Below, in pieces: positions 34,878 to 42,800 of a DNA stretch of 64,000 nucleotides. Position numbers and translations under genes: made by a program. The DNA is from Streptomyces antnestii (lineage in GTDB: Bacteria > Actinomycetota > Actinomycetes > Streptomycetales > Streptomycetaceae): NCBI RefSeq assembly GCF_004005495.1, contig NZ_RZYA01000001.1:248001-312000 (forward strand), given 5' to 3'. Every line of letters begins with the position of its first letter. Within the stretch, counting starts at the first letter, position 1. Under the pieces are notes generated by a model. That model did no database searches and was not told where the DNA came from. It was given only the letters and a program-made list of their open reading frames with translations.

Positions 34878-35816
34878 TCAGTCCTGCGCCAGCAACAGCT
34901 TCCTCGCCTCGGTCACGTCGAAGTCCGCCTCCGGGTAGTGCGGGTCCAGCGACTCCAGGTGCTCCAGGAGCAGCCTGCTGATGGCCCAGTTGCGGTACCA
35001 CTTGCGGTCGGCGGGCACGAGATACCAGGGCGCCTCGTCCGTCGAGCAGCGCTCCAGGGCGATCTCGTACGCCTCCTGGTACGCGGGCCACAGGGCGCGG
35101 TCCTCGATGTCGCCCATGCTGAACTTCCAGTGCTTGTCCGGGTTGTCGAGCCGTTCGAGCAGACGCTCGCGCTGCTCCTCGTACGAGAGGTGGAGGAAGC
35201 ACTTGACGATTGTCACGCCGTCCTCGGCAAGCGACTGCTCGAAGCGGTTGATCTGGCTGTAGCGGCCGCCCAGTTGGCGCCGCGGGACGAGGTCACGGAC
35301 CCGGGCGGCGAGGACGTCCTCGTACTGCGAGCGGTCGAAGATGCCGATCTCGCCGGGCTGGGGGAGCGAGCGCTTGATGCGCCACAGGAACGGGTGGCTG
35401 AGCTCCTCGGCGGTGGGCGCCTTGAAGGCCTTGATGCGGCAGCCGGACGGGTTGAAGAGGCCGATGACGTGCTTGACCGTGCCGCCCTTGCCGCTGGTGT
35501 CCATGCCCTGGAGGATCAGCAGGATCCGGCGACGGTCCCCCGCCGTGCCGGAGGCCCAGAGGCGGTCCTGGAGGCCGGCGAGGCGTTCACCCATCCGGGT
35601 GGTCTCCGCCAGGCCCGCGGCCTTCCCGGAGGGACCCGCGGGCGTGGCCCGTGCGTCGTACGAGGCGAGGTCCACGGGCTCGCCGGCGGGGATGCGCAGC
35701 AGCTCTCGGAGCGCGGCGGGCGCCGCCCCGGGCCTCGCCGGCTTGTCCCGGGCCTTCCCGGAGCCCTTGCCCGTCCGCTGCGTGTCCTTGCCGGCCTCGG
35801 CCACCGCGCACCCCAT
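34878..35816 (-). CDS. ppk2: Polyphosphate kinase 2 (PPK2) family protein
   Basis: 312 aa from ATG 35816. A disordered Lys/Arg/Pro-rich N-terminus (to about residue 45) is followed by the PPK2 core: Walker A ILQGMDTSGKGGTVKHVIG, then EELSHPFLWRIKRSLPQPGE, the lid and Walker B motif IGIFDRSQYEDVLAARV, and KFSMGDIEDRALWPAYQEAY. PPK2 enzymes phosphorylate nucleotides using polyphosphate. The neighbour downstream in the window (35876 onward) is a PhoX-type phosphatase on the same strand, so both may act in phosphate economy. The subclass (GDP, ADP or AMP as acceptor) cannot be told from the sequence alone. Confidence 0.92.
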   Translation of the reverse strand: MGCAVAEAGKDTQRTGKGSGKARDKPARPGAAPAALRELLRIPAGEPVDLASYDARATPAGPSGKAAGLAETTRMGERLAGLQDRLWASGTAGDRRRILLILQGMDTSGKGGTVKHVIGLFNPSGCRIKAFKAPTAEELSHPFLWRIKRSLPQPGEIGIFDRSQYEDVLAARVRDLVPRRQLGGRYSQINRFEQSLAEDGVTIVKCFLHLSYEEQRERLLERLDNPDKHWKFSMGDIEDRALWPAYQEAYEIALERCSTDEAPWYLVPADRKWYRNWAISRLLLEHLESLDPHYPEADFDVTEARKLLLAQD

Positions 35817-35875
35817 TTCGTACCGTTCCCGAACCCGTCCGGTCCCTCGATCGTGGGACCGGACGGGCGGCGCCG

Positions 35876-37276
35876 CTACCGGTGCCAGGGGCCCGTCACG
35901 GCGAACGTCGTGCCGGGCGAGTAGCAGTTGACGTACATCGTGTCGCCGTCGGGTGAGAACGTGACGCCCGCGAACTCGCCCCACGCCGGTTTCTGCGCCG
36001 TGCCGGTGTTCTGGCGCCCGCGCGCCATCGCGTACACCTCGCCCTTGCGGGTCACGCCGAAGACGTGCTGCGCGCCCTCGCCGTCCTCGCAGACCATCAG
36101 GCCCCCGCTCGGCGCGAGACAGATGTTGTCGGGCTCCTCGCCGGGCAGCTGGACGTCGGTGCTCGGGCCGAAGACGATCACCAGCGTGAGCCGGCGACTG
36201 TTCGGGTCGTAGCGCCAGATCTGCCCGAAGTGGTCGGCCGCCGAGCCCTGCGCGCTGTGGGCGAAGGAGGAGACGAAGTAGACCGACGAGCCGCCCCAGT
36301 AACAGCCCTCCAGCTTCTGCGCGTGCGTGATGCCCTTCGGGCCGAAGTCCTGGAGGCGGACGGGAGTCCGGGCCGCCAGCGGGTCCGGTACGTCGACCCA
36401 CTCGATGCCGTCGAAGCTCGCGCCCGTCTCCTGGATCGCCGACAGGTCGGGCACCCCGGGCACCCGCATCGCCTGGAGCGTGCCGCCCGCCCGCAGGGAA
36501 CCGAGGCCGCCCTCGGGCTTGTCGGGGAGGAAGCGGTAGAACAGGCCGAACGGCTTCTCGAAGGCGTCCTCGGTCTCATAGACGACGCCCCGCCTCGGGT
36601 CGATGGCGACCGCCTCGTGCTGGAAGCGGCCCATCGCGGTCAGCGGCACGGCGCCCGAGCGGTGCGGGTCCTCGGGGTCGACCTCGAAGATGAAGCCGTG
36701 GTCCTTGGTGTACCCGTTCGTGCCGGCCTTGTCCTCGGTCTCCTCGCAGGTCAGCCACGTGCCCCAAGGGGTGTGCCCGCCCGCGCAGTTGACGGCGGTG
36801 CCGGCGATGGCGACGCGCTCCGACAGCACGTTCCCCCGGTGGTCGAGGGTGAGCGCCGTACAGCCGCCCTTGCCCATCGGGTCGTACGTCAGGCCCTCGA
36901 CGGTCGGTACGGGGATCTTCGCGGTGACCCGGTTCTCGTGGTTGCGGACCAGGTGGACCCTGCCGTGTCTGCCCTCCAGGGCGGCCATGCCGTCGTGGTT
37001 GCTGGGCACCCTGCCCTCGCCGGAGCGCAGCGGGTCGCCCTCGCGGGAGAGGACCTTGTAGCGGAATCCCTCGGGCAGGTCGAGCAGTCCGGCCGGGTCG
37101 GACACCAGTGGGCCGTAGCCCTGCTCGCCGAGGCTCTGGGCGGCGGCCGTGCCCGCGAAGAGCTCGGAGAGACTGCCGGCGAAGGCGATGGCGGCGACGG
37201 AAGCGCCGCTGCGCGCGAGAACCTGACGTCGTGTTGCGGACGGCTGAGCGGTACGTGCGGTACGTGCTTCAGACAT
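35876..37276 (-). CDS. PhoX/DUF839 family phosphatase-like protein with Tat signal
   Basis: 466 aa from ATG 37276, with GGAGGTTG as ribosome site. The N-terminus contains a twin-arginine signal (TRRQVLARSGASVAAIAFAG, cleavage after TAAA). The mature part has the DUF839/PhoX architecture: PEGFRYKVLSREGDPL, SNHDGMAALEG, LVRNHENR, GKGGCTALTLD, GGHTPWGTWLTCEETEDKAG, and the C-terminal EEPDNICLAPSGGLMVCEDG. PhoX proteins are calcium-iron dependent alkaline phosphatases folded through Tat; some DUF839 members have no known activity, so the exact substrate is open. A GTTC-N4-GAAC dyad at 37340 might be an operator but was not assigned. Confidence 0.87.
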   Translation of the reverse strand: MSEARTARTAQPSATRRQVLARSGASVAAIAFAGSLSELFAGTAAAQSLGEQGYGPLVSDPAGLLDLPEGFRYKVLSREGDPLRSGEGRVPSNHDGMAALEGRHGRVHLVRNHENRVTAKIPVPTVEGLTYDPMGKGGCTALTLDHRGNVLSERVAIAGTAVNCAGGHTPWGTWLTCEETEDKAGTNGYTKDHGFIFEVDPEDPHRSGAVPLTAMGRFQHEAVAIDPRRGVVYETEDAFEKPFGLFYRFLPDKPEGGLGSLRAGGTLQAMRVPGVPDLSAIQETGASFDGIEWVDVPDPLAARTPVRLQDFGPKGITHAQKLEGCYWGGSSVYFVSSFAHSAQGSAADHFGQIWRYDPNSRRLTLVIVFGPSTDVQLPGEEPDNICLAPSGGLMVCEDGEGAQHVFGVTRKGEVYAMARGRQNTGTAQKPAWGEFAGVTFSPDGDTMYVNCYSPGTTFAVTGPWHR

Positions 37277-37471
37277 GGGGCAACCTCCTGTTGGCGGACA
37301 GGAACGTGTGACCCGGTCGTGTGTATCACGCACTGTGGTTCACGGGAACTACGCGCGTAACAACCTGTCGCTCATGACACAGCGGTAACCAGCGGTATCC
37401 GGTGGTTTCACGCCACGGCCGCGCCGCGGACGTACGAACGGGCGCGCGAACCCTCCGCGCGCCCGCCGGCG

Positions 37472-38563
37472 TCAGGCGTCCACGAGCCCCTTCGCGTCCC
37501 GCGCGAGCGCGGTGAGCCGGGAGATCGCACGGAAGTACTTCTTGCGGTACCCGCCGTTCAGCATCTCCTCGCTGAACAGCCGGTCGAAGGGAAGGCCGGA
37601 GGCGAGCACCGGCACCTCGCGGTCGTAGAGCCGGTCGGCGAGCACGACGAGCCGCAGCGCGGTCGACTGGTCGGGGACCGGCTGCACGTCCGTGAGGCAG
37701 ACCGCCTTCAGGTCGTCGGTCAGGGCGCCGTACCGGCTGGGGTGCACGCGCGCGAGGTGGTCGAGCAGATGCGGGAAGTCGTCGAGCGAGGCGCCCTCGG
37801 TCGCGTACGCGGCCTTCGTGACCTGCTCGTCGGAGAACGGGGCGGGGGCCTCGGGCAGGCCGCGGTGACGGTAGTCGTCGCCGTCGATGCGCAGGGGGCG
37901 GAAGTGGGCGGACAGGCCCTGGATCTCGCGCAGGAAGTCGGCGGCGGCGAAGCGGCCCTCGCCGAGCTTGCCCGGCAGCGTGTTCGAGGTCGCGGCGAGC
38001 GCGACGCCCGCCTCGACGAGCTTGCTGAGCAGCGACGACACCAGGACCGTGTCGCCCGGGTCGTCCAGCTCGAACTCGTCGATGCACAGGAGCCGGTGCT
38101 CACTCAGGGTGCGCACCGTCTGCTGGAAGCCGAGCGCGCCCACCAGGTTCGTCAGCTCGACGAAGGTGCCGAAGGCCTTCTGCTCGCGCGCCGCGGGGGT
38201 GGCGTGCCAGAGGGAGGCGAGGAGGTGGGTCTTGCCGACGCCGTAGCCGCCGTCGAGGTAGACACCGCGGGGGCCCGTGGGCGCTGCGGGCTTCCTGGCG
38301 AACCAGCGCCGCCTGCCCGCCCCGCTCGCGTGGGCGCCGCCGAGGCCGGCCGCGAAGTCGCTCAGAACCCGCACCGCCTCGGGCTGGCTGGGCTGCTTGG
38401 GGTCCGGGATGTACGTGGCGAAGCGGACCGAGTCGAAGCGCGGCGGCGGCACCATCTCGGCGACCAGACGGTCCGCGGGGACGAGCGGCTCACGGGCGCA
38501 CAGGGACAGAGGGGCCGCGTCGGCTATGGAGCTGGGCGCCTGAGCGGTGGTGGAGGACGACAC
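37472..38563 (-). CDS. zapE: ZapE/AFG1-like cell division ATPase
   Basis: 363 aa from GTG 38563 (GGGGGCT upstream); TTG 38572 in frame is an alternative. The AFG1-family P-loop is GVYLDGGYGVGKTHLLASLW, with Walker B RLLCIDEFELDDPGDTVLVS and sensor region VALAATSNTLPGKLGEGRFA. The C-terminus has the family end LPFDRLFSEEMLNGGYRKKY. ZapE binds FtsZ and helps constriction in other bacteria; in Streptomyces this would concern sporulation septa or cross-walls. It diverges from the RibD-like gene with the repetitive element B between the two starts. The ATPase family is secure; the division role is by homology. Confidence 0.9.
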   Translation of the reverse strand: MSSSTTAQAPSSIADAAPLSLCAREPLVPADRLVAEMVPPPRFDSVRFATYIPDPKQPSQPEAVRVLSDFAAGLGGAHASGAGRRRWFARKPAAPTGPRGVYLDGGYGVGKTHLLASLWHATPAAREQKAFGTFVELTNLVGALGFQQTVRTLSEHRLLCIDEFELDDPGDTVLVSSLLSKLVEAGVALAATSNTLPGKLGEGRFAAADFLREIQGLSAHFRPLRIDGDDYRHRGLPEAPAPFSDEQVTKAAYATEGASLDDFPHLLDHLARVHPSRYGALTDDLKAVCLTDVQPVPDQSTALRLVVLADRLYDREVPVLASGLPFDRLFSEEMLNGGYRKKYFRAISRLTALARDAKGLVDA

Positions 38564-38574
38564 AGCCCCCAACT

Positions 38575-38882
38575 CTAGGGCCTGCCGTCAAATTCCCGTC
38601 TGCCCCGCGACGCCTGGCACGCACGCTCGCGGCGCTGCCGAAGCATCCGAGTAGCTCCGCTACTAGGGCGTGTTTCGAAAGTCCCGCCTGCCCCGCGGCG
38701 CCTGGCACGCACTCCCCCACTCTCGGCTTCGCTCGAGCGGGGGGACCCCCATGCGGCGTTGCCGAAACGTCCGAGTTGCTCCGCCACTAGGGCGCTCCGG
38801 CGCCTTGCGATCGCACGCACCAGACGGACGCCGCGGGTCCCGCCCTCCGGGCGGACGACGGGAATTTGGCGGCAGGCCCTAG
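38575..38882. repeat. Composite MITE-like palindromic element B
   Basis: The ends (starting CTAGGGCCTGCCGTCAAATT, and its near-exact reverse complement at 38857-38882) match at 25 of 26 bases. Within 308 bases there is a second left-end-like sequence from 38665 (CTAGGGCGTGTTTCGAAAGT), a hairpin typical of Streptomyces intergenic repeats (TCGGCTTCGCTCGAG), and words shared with element A. It looks like a relative of element A carrying a second partial copy. It fills the divergent promoter region of zapE and the RibD-like gene. Confidence 0.8.
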
Positions 38883-38904
38883 ACGCCATGGGACACTGCG
38901 TGAC

Positions 38905-39678
38905 ATGCGACGCCTGTTCCCTGTGACGTACGAAACAGCAGATCACGCGGCTCACGAGCCTCGCGAGTGGACTCTCGACGAGCTCGCGGAGGCCTACGCC
39001 TACCCCGCCGAGCAGGCCGTATGGCTGCGCGCCAACATGGTGTCCACGCTCGACGGGGCCGCCCAGCACGACGGCCGCTCGCAGGGCATCTCGTCCGCGG
39101 CCGACATGCGGATCTTCGGCACCCTGCGCGGGCTCGCGGACGCCGTCGTCGTCGGCGCGGAGACGGTCCGGCTCGAGGGCTACCGTCCGGCACGCGCGCG
39201 TGAGGCCTTCGCGGCGCGCAGGGAGGCGGCCGGACAGGGCCCCGCCCCGGCCATCGCGGTGATCAGCGGGAGCCTGAACCTCGACTTCTCCCTTCCCCTG
39301 TTCACCTCGCCCCTCGTTCCCACGTTCGTCATCACCGGCGCGGGCGCGCCGCCCGACCGGGTCGACGCGGCGCGCAAGGCGGGCGCCGAGGTGCTGATCG
39401 CCGGCGAGGGCGCCGCGGTCGAGCCGGAGCGTGCCGTGCGTCTGCTCGCCGAGCGCGGGCTCACGCGGCTGCTCACGGAGGGCGGACCGCGTCTGCTCGG
39501 CCAGTTCGTGGCCGCACAGGTGCTCGACGAACTCTGTCTGACGATCTCGCCGATGCTCACGGCCGGGGACGCGCAGCGCATCACCGGTGGATCATCCCTG
39601 ACCGTCCCGGAACGTTTCGAGATGGCTTCTGTACTGGAAGAGGCCGGGTTCCTGTTCACCCGATACCGTCGGACCTGA
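38905..39678 (+). CDS. Pyrimidine reductase family protein (RibD C-terminal domain)
   Basis: 257 aa from ATG 38905. The RibD C-terminal/dihydrofolate-reductase-like fold is seen in VWLRANMVSTLDGAAQHDGR, ISSAADMRIFGTLRGLADAV, the loop VVVGAETVRLEGYRP and LLTEGGPRLLGQFVAAQVLD. In riboflavin synthesis such domains reduce the ribosyl-pyrimidine intermediate with NADPH, but this stand-alone form lacks the deaminase half and is not near other rib genes, so its substrate is uncertain. Upstream in-frame ATG 38866 lies inside repeat element B and is unlikely. No strong ribosome site is seen before the chosen ATG. Confidence 0.82.
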   Translation: MRRLFPVTYETADHAAHEPREWTLDELAEAYAYPAEQAVWLRANMVSTLDGAAQHDGRSQGISSAADMRIFGTLRGLADAVVVGAETVRLEGYRPARAREAFAARREAAGQGPAPAIAVISGSLNLDFSLPLFTSPLVPTFVITGAGAPPDRVDAARKAGAEVLIAGEGAAVEPERAVRLLAERGLTRLLTEGGPRLLGQFVAAQVLDELCLTISPMLTAGDAQRITGGSSLTVPERFEMASVLEEAGFLFTRYRRT

Positions 39679-39682
39679 CAAT

Positions 39683-39716
39683 CAGCGGAATGTGCCGTTC
39701 CGTTTACCTTCCGCTG
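39683..39716. terminator. Hairpin after the RibD-like gene
   Basis: CAGCGGAA pairs with TTCCGCTG around an 18-base loop, starting five bases after the stop codon. A second perfect hairpin, CCCCGTG-CTGC-CACGGGG, lies at 39737-39754. Together they likely end or attenuate transcription before the next gene. Confidence 0.5.
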
Positions 39717-39822
39717 GGCACACTAAATCTCGCAGACCCCGTGCTGCCACGGGGCAGGATGGTTTCCGCAGGGACCGGTCGACCGTCGACGGCCCACGGA
39801 GGAGAGAAGAAGGGCGCCTGTC

Positions 39823-40296
39823 GTGTTCACGAGCGTATTGATGATCGAGAAGGCCCTGACGTCCGCCGACGTGGAATTCGTCACGACCTTGCACGGTGAC
39901 GAGGAAGTCTCTTTCCACGTGCTGCTCCAGCCCCGCGGCGACCAGGCGGACCGCCTGCTGCGGGCCATCGACGACGTCGCGATGGGGGAGCTCGACGACG
40001 CGGCGAAGGAGGGCGAGGTGCCCGAGGGCAAGGACGCCGCGGAACTCGGCGAACAGGCCCTGGGGGTCTCCCTCACCGCCCTGCACCAGGCGGGCTGCGA
40101 GGCCGAGGGGCGCCTCATCGAGGACCACCCGTTGGACGCCCTCAAGACCCTGGTCGACGAGATCGGCGCGGACGAGGTCATCGTCCTGACCGACCCGCAC
40201 TACGTGGAGGAGTTCTTCCACCGCGACTGGGCCTCGCGCGCCCGGCACAAGGTCGGCGTCCCGGTCCTGAAGCTGTTCTCCTACAGCAAGGTCTAG
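39823..40296 (+). CDS. Conserved actinobacterial protein with Usp-like C-terminus
   Basis: 157 aa from GTG 39823; GGAGGAGAGAAGAAGG stands upstream. The N-terminal half is acidic and helical (VSFHVLLQPRGDQADRLLRA). The C-terminal half (ADEVIVLTDPHYVEEFFHRD, ASRARHKVGVPVLKLF) resembles the last strand-helix unit of universal-stress-like nucleotide-binding folds, but no nucleotide motif is visible. Homologues are sometimes labelled indole-glycerol phosphate synthase, but no TIM-barrel motif of that enzyme is present and the protein is far too short. Unknown function. Confidence 0.8.
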   Translation: MFTSVLMIEKALTSADVEFVTTLHGDEEVSFHVLLQPRGDQADRLLRAIDDVAMGELDDAAKEGEVPEGKDAAELGEQALGVSLTALHQAGCEAEGRLIEDHPLDALKTLVDEIGADEVIVLTDPHYVEEFFHRDWASRARHKVGVPVLKLFSYSKV

Positions 40297-40400
40297 GCCC
40301 CTCGTTCCCCCGGGGATGCGCGGGCGGGGTGCGCGGAGAAAGTAGGCTGAGCCTGCCCGCAGCGGGCACGCAAGCGCACACCGTCCCAGGGGAGAAACCA

Positions 40401-41795
40401 ATGGCACCCGGCCTGCCCACCGCCATGGACCGACCGCACTTCATCGGCATCGGCGGCGCCGGAATGTCGGGCATCGCCAAGATCCTCGCGCAGCGCGGCG
40501 CCCACGTCGCCGGCAGCGACTCCCGCGAGTCCGCCACGGCCGGGGCGCTGCGCGAGCTCGGCGCCACGGTCCACATCGGCCACGACGCCGCGCACCTCGC
40601 CCCGGACGCGACCTGCGTCGTCGTCTCCTCCGCGATCCGCGCCGACAACCCGGAGCTGGCCCGCGCCGCCGAGCTCGGCATCCCCGTCGTGCACCGCTCC
40701 GACGCGCTCGCCTCGCTCATGGACGGCCTGCGCCCCATCGCGGTCGCCGGCACGCACGGCAAGACCACGACGACGTCGATGCTGGCGGTCTCCCTGACCT
40801 CCCTCGGCCTCGAACCGTCGTACGCGATCGGCGGCGACCTCGACGTCCCCGGCTCGAACGCGCTGCACGGCGCGGGCGAGATCTTCGTCGCCGAGGCCGA
40901 CGAATCGGACCGCAGCTTCCACAAGTACGCGCCCGAGGTCGCCATCGTCCTCAACGTCGAACTCGACCACCACGCCAACTACGCGTCGATGGACGAGATC
41001 TACGAGTCCTTCGAGACCTTCGCCTCCAAGATCGTCCCCGGTGGCACGCTCGTCATCGCCGCCGACCAGGCCGGCGCGGTCGAGCTCACCCGCCGCCTGC
41101 GCGACACGACGTCCCTCAAGGTCGTCACCTACGGCGAGTCCGAGTCGGCCGACGTCCGCATCCACAAGGTCACCCCGCGCGGCCTGACCAGCGAGGTCAC
41201 CGTCCTCCTCGACGGCAAGCTGCTCACCTTCACGGTCTCGGTCCCCGGCCGCCACTACGCGCACAACGCGGTCGCCGCGCTCGCCGCGGGCGTCGCGCTC
41301 GGCATCCCCTCGCGCAACCTCGCCGCCGCCCTCAAGTCGTACACGGGCGTCAAGCGCCGCCTCCAGCTCAAGGGCGAGGAGAACGGCGTCCAGGTCATCG
41401 ACTCGTACGCGCACCACCCCACCGAGATGACCGCCGACCTGGAGGCGATGCGTTCCGCCGCGGGCGACGCGCGGATCCTCGTCGTCTTCCAGCCGCACCT
41501 GTTCTCCCGCACCCAGGAGCTCGGCAAGGAGATGGGCGACGCCCTCGCCCTCGCCGACGCGTCCGTGGTCCTGGACATCTATCCGGCCCGCGAGGACCCG
41601 ATCCCCGGCATCACCAGCGACCTGATCATCGACGCGGCCCGCGCGGCCGGCGCCGACGTGGACGCCGTCCACGACAAGGCGACCGTGCCCGACGTGATCG
41701 CGGGAATGGCCAAGCCGGGCGACCTTGTTCTCACGATGGGCGCGGGCGACGTCACGGAGCTCGGCCCTGAGATCCTGGCCCGCCTCTCCAAGTAA
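40401..41795 (+). CDS. murC: UDP-N-acetylmuramate--L-alanine ligase
   Basis: 464 aa, full-length for MurC. The N-terminal Rossmann domain has FIGIGGAGMSGIAKILAQRG; the ATP loop is GTHGKTTT (117-124, K121); the central part has AEADESDRSFHKYAPEVAIV and NVELDHHANY; the C-terminal domain has YTGVKRRLQLKGEENGVQVI and DSYAHHPTEM. It adds the first amino acid of the peptidoglycan stem in the cytoplasm. It lies outside the division-cell-wall cluster, as is normal for Streptomyces. ATG 40401 follows GGGGAGAAACCA; the gene ends 13 bases before msrB, so the two are likely cotranscribed. Confidence 0.97.
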   Translation: MAPGLPTAMDRPHFIGIGGAGMSGIAKILAQRGAHVAGSDSRESATAGALRELGATVHIGHDAAHLAPDATCVVVSSAIRADNPELARAAELGIPVVHRSDALASLMDGLRPIAVAGTHGKTTTTSMLAVSLTSLGLEPSYAIGGDLDVPGSNALHGAGEIFVAEADESDRSFHKYAPEVAIVLNVELDHHANYASMDEIYESFETFASKIVPGGTLVIAADQAGAVELTRRLRDTTSLKVVTYGESESADVRIHKVTPRGLTSEVTVLLDGKLLTFTVSVPGRHYAHNAVAALAAGVALGIPSRNLAAALKSYTGVKRRLQLKGEENGVQVIDSYAHHPTEMTADLEAMRSAAGDARILVVFQPHLFSRTQELGKEMGDALALADASVVLDIYPAREDPIPGITSDLIIDAARAAGADVDAVHDKATVPDVIAGMAKPGDLVLTMGAGDVTELGPEILARLSK

Positions 41796-41808
41796 GGGAC
41801 TGAGCTGC

Positions 41809-42216
41809 ATGGCGTACGACGTAGAGAAGCCGGACGAGGAGTGGCGCGCGGAGCTGACCCCGGCGGAGTACGCGGTACTGCGCCAGGCCGGCACGGAGCC
41901 CGCCTTCGTCGGTGAGTACACCGACACGAAGACCGAGGGCGTCTACTCCTGCCGCGCGTGCGGCGCGGAACTGTTCACCTCGGGGGAGAAGTTCGAGTCG
42001 CACTGCGGCTGGCCGTCCTTCTTCGACCCCAAGGACACCGACGCCGTCGAACTGATCGAGGACCGCTCCCACGGCATGGTCCGCACCGAGGTGCGCTGCG
42101 CCCGCTGCGGCTCCCACCTGGGCCACGTCTTCGAGGGCGAGGGCTACCCCACCCCGACGGACCAGCGGTACTGCATCAACTCGATCTCGCTGAAGCTGGC
42201 GCCGGAAGCGGGCTGA
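41809..42216 (+). CDS. msrB: Peptide-methionine (R)-S-oxide reductase MsrB
   Basis: 135 aa from ATG 41809. All MsrB marks are present: zinc cysteines C48/C51 (CRACGAELF) and C97/C100 (RCARCGSHLGHVF), the substrate block FESHCGWPSF, and the catalytic cysteine C122 in RYCINSISL. C66 in SHCGWP could serve as the resolving cysteine. It repairs oxidised methionine (R-sulfoxide) in cytoplasmic proteins. It follows murC by 13 bases. Confidence 0.97.
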   Translation: MAYDVEKPDEEWRAELTPAEYAVLRQAGTEPAFVGEYTDTKTEGVYSCRACGAELFTSGEKFESHCGWPSFFDPKDTDAVELIEDRSHGMVRTEVRCARCGSHLGHVFEGEGYPTPTDQRYCINSISLKLAPEAG

Positions 42217-42231
42217 GCCGGGCTCGGGGCT

Positions 42232-42257
42232 CCGGCGGAGGCTCAGTCCTCCGCCGG
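42232..42257. terminator. Bidirectional hairpin between msrB and the zinc-finger gene
   Basis: CCGGCGGAG and CTCCGCCGG are perfectly complementary (9 bp) around an 8-base loop. It lies 15 bases after the msrB stop and overlaps the end of the convergent gene, so it can stop both transcripts. Confidence 0.65.
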
Positions 42258-42713
42258 CTTCTCCGGCTTCTCAGGGCGCATCATCGGGTGGATGACGCCC
42301 GGGAAGACCCGGGCCTGGACCACCGGCTCCGCCGATCCGCCGCGGACCACCGTCTCCGCAATGCCCCAGGGCCGGCCCGGCAGGACGACGGTCAGGGTGT
42401 ACGCCGACGAGCAGCCGGTGCACGCGTAGCGGTCCGCCCAGGTCTCCACGTCCGTGAGACTGCCGGGGGCGCGGCCCACGTGCCGGTGCCGGGCGTGGCA
42501 GTGATCGCACTTCTCGCCGGGCTCGCACGTGCCGCCGCAGGGGCACGGGACGTCGAGGGAGTCCGCCGGCTTCCAGCGCTGCGTGCGGACGGCCTCGGCG
42601 GTCTGGCCCATGTCCTTCATCGACTTCAGATTGCGGGCGGCCTCGACGTACGACTCGCCGGTCGACGCCATCCGGTTCCGGATCACGTGCTTGCGTCCAC
42701 GGTTCGTCGTCAT
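42243..42713 (-). CDS. Zinc-finger-type conserved protein, unknown function
   Basis: 156 aa from ATG 42713 with GGGAGGAC upstream. The N-terminal ~35 residues (RKHVIRNRMASTGESYVEAA) form a basic helix, a motif recurring in several unrelated Streptomyces proteins. The middle has a cysteine/histidine cluster VPCPCGGTCEPGEKCDHCHA and a later YACTGCSSAY, enough for one or two zinc sites. The C-terminus is Pro/Glu-rich. A nucleic-acid or protein-binding role is possible from the basic helix and zinc cluster, but nothing in the sequence fixes it. Confidence 0.75.
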   Translation of the reverse strand: MTTNRGRKHVIRNRMASTGESYVEAARNLKSMKDMGQTAEAVRTQRWKPADSLDVPCPCGGTCEPGEKCDHCHARHRHVGRAPGSLTDVETWADRYACTGCSSAYTLTVVLPGRPWGIAETVVRGGSAEPVVQARVFPGVIHPMMRPEKPEKPAED

Positions 42714-42800
42714 CTGTTTGTCCTCCCTGGGGGTTCACGCAGCCCGCCAGGAGGCCCACGAGATCGGTCCCTCCAACGGTACCGGGCCCCGGGAGCGGGT

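Noticed and set aside
33898..35202. Extended 434-aa start of the substrate-binding protein
   Set aside because: The extension runs through the hairpin and ppk2 coding region with no family signal.
37330..37360. PHO box upstream of the PhoX-like gene
   Set aside because: Only one imperfect GTTC-N4-GAAC dyad was found, without the 11-base direct repeats expected of PhoP sites.
39823..40296. Indole-3-glycerol phosphate synthase
   Set aside because: 157 aa without TIM-barrel motifs or trp neighbours; the label appears to be a transferred misannotation.
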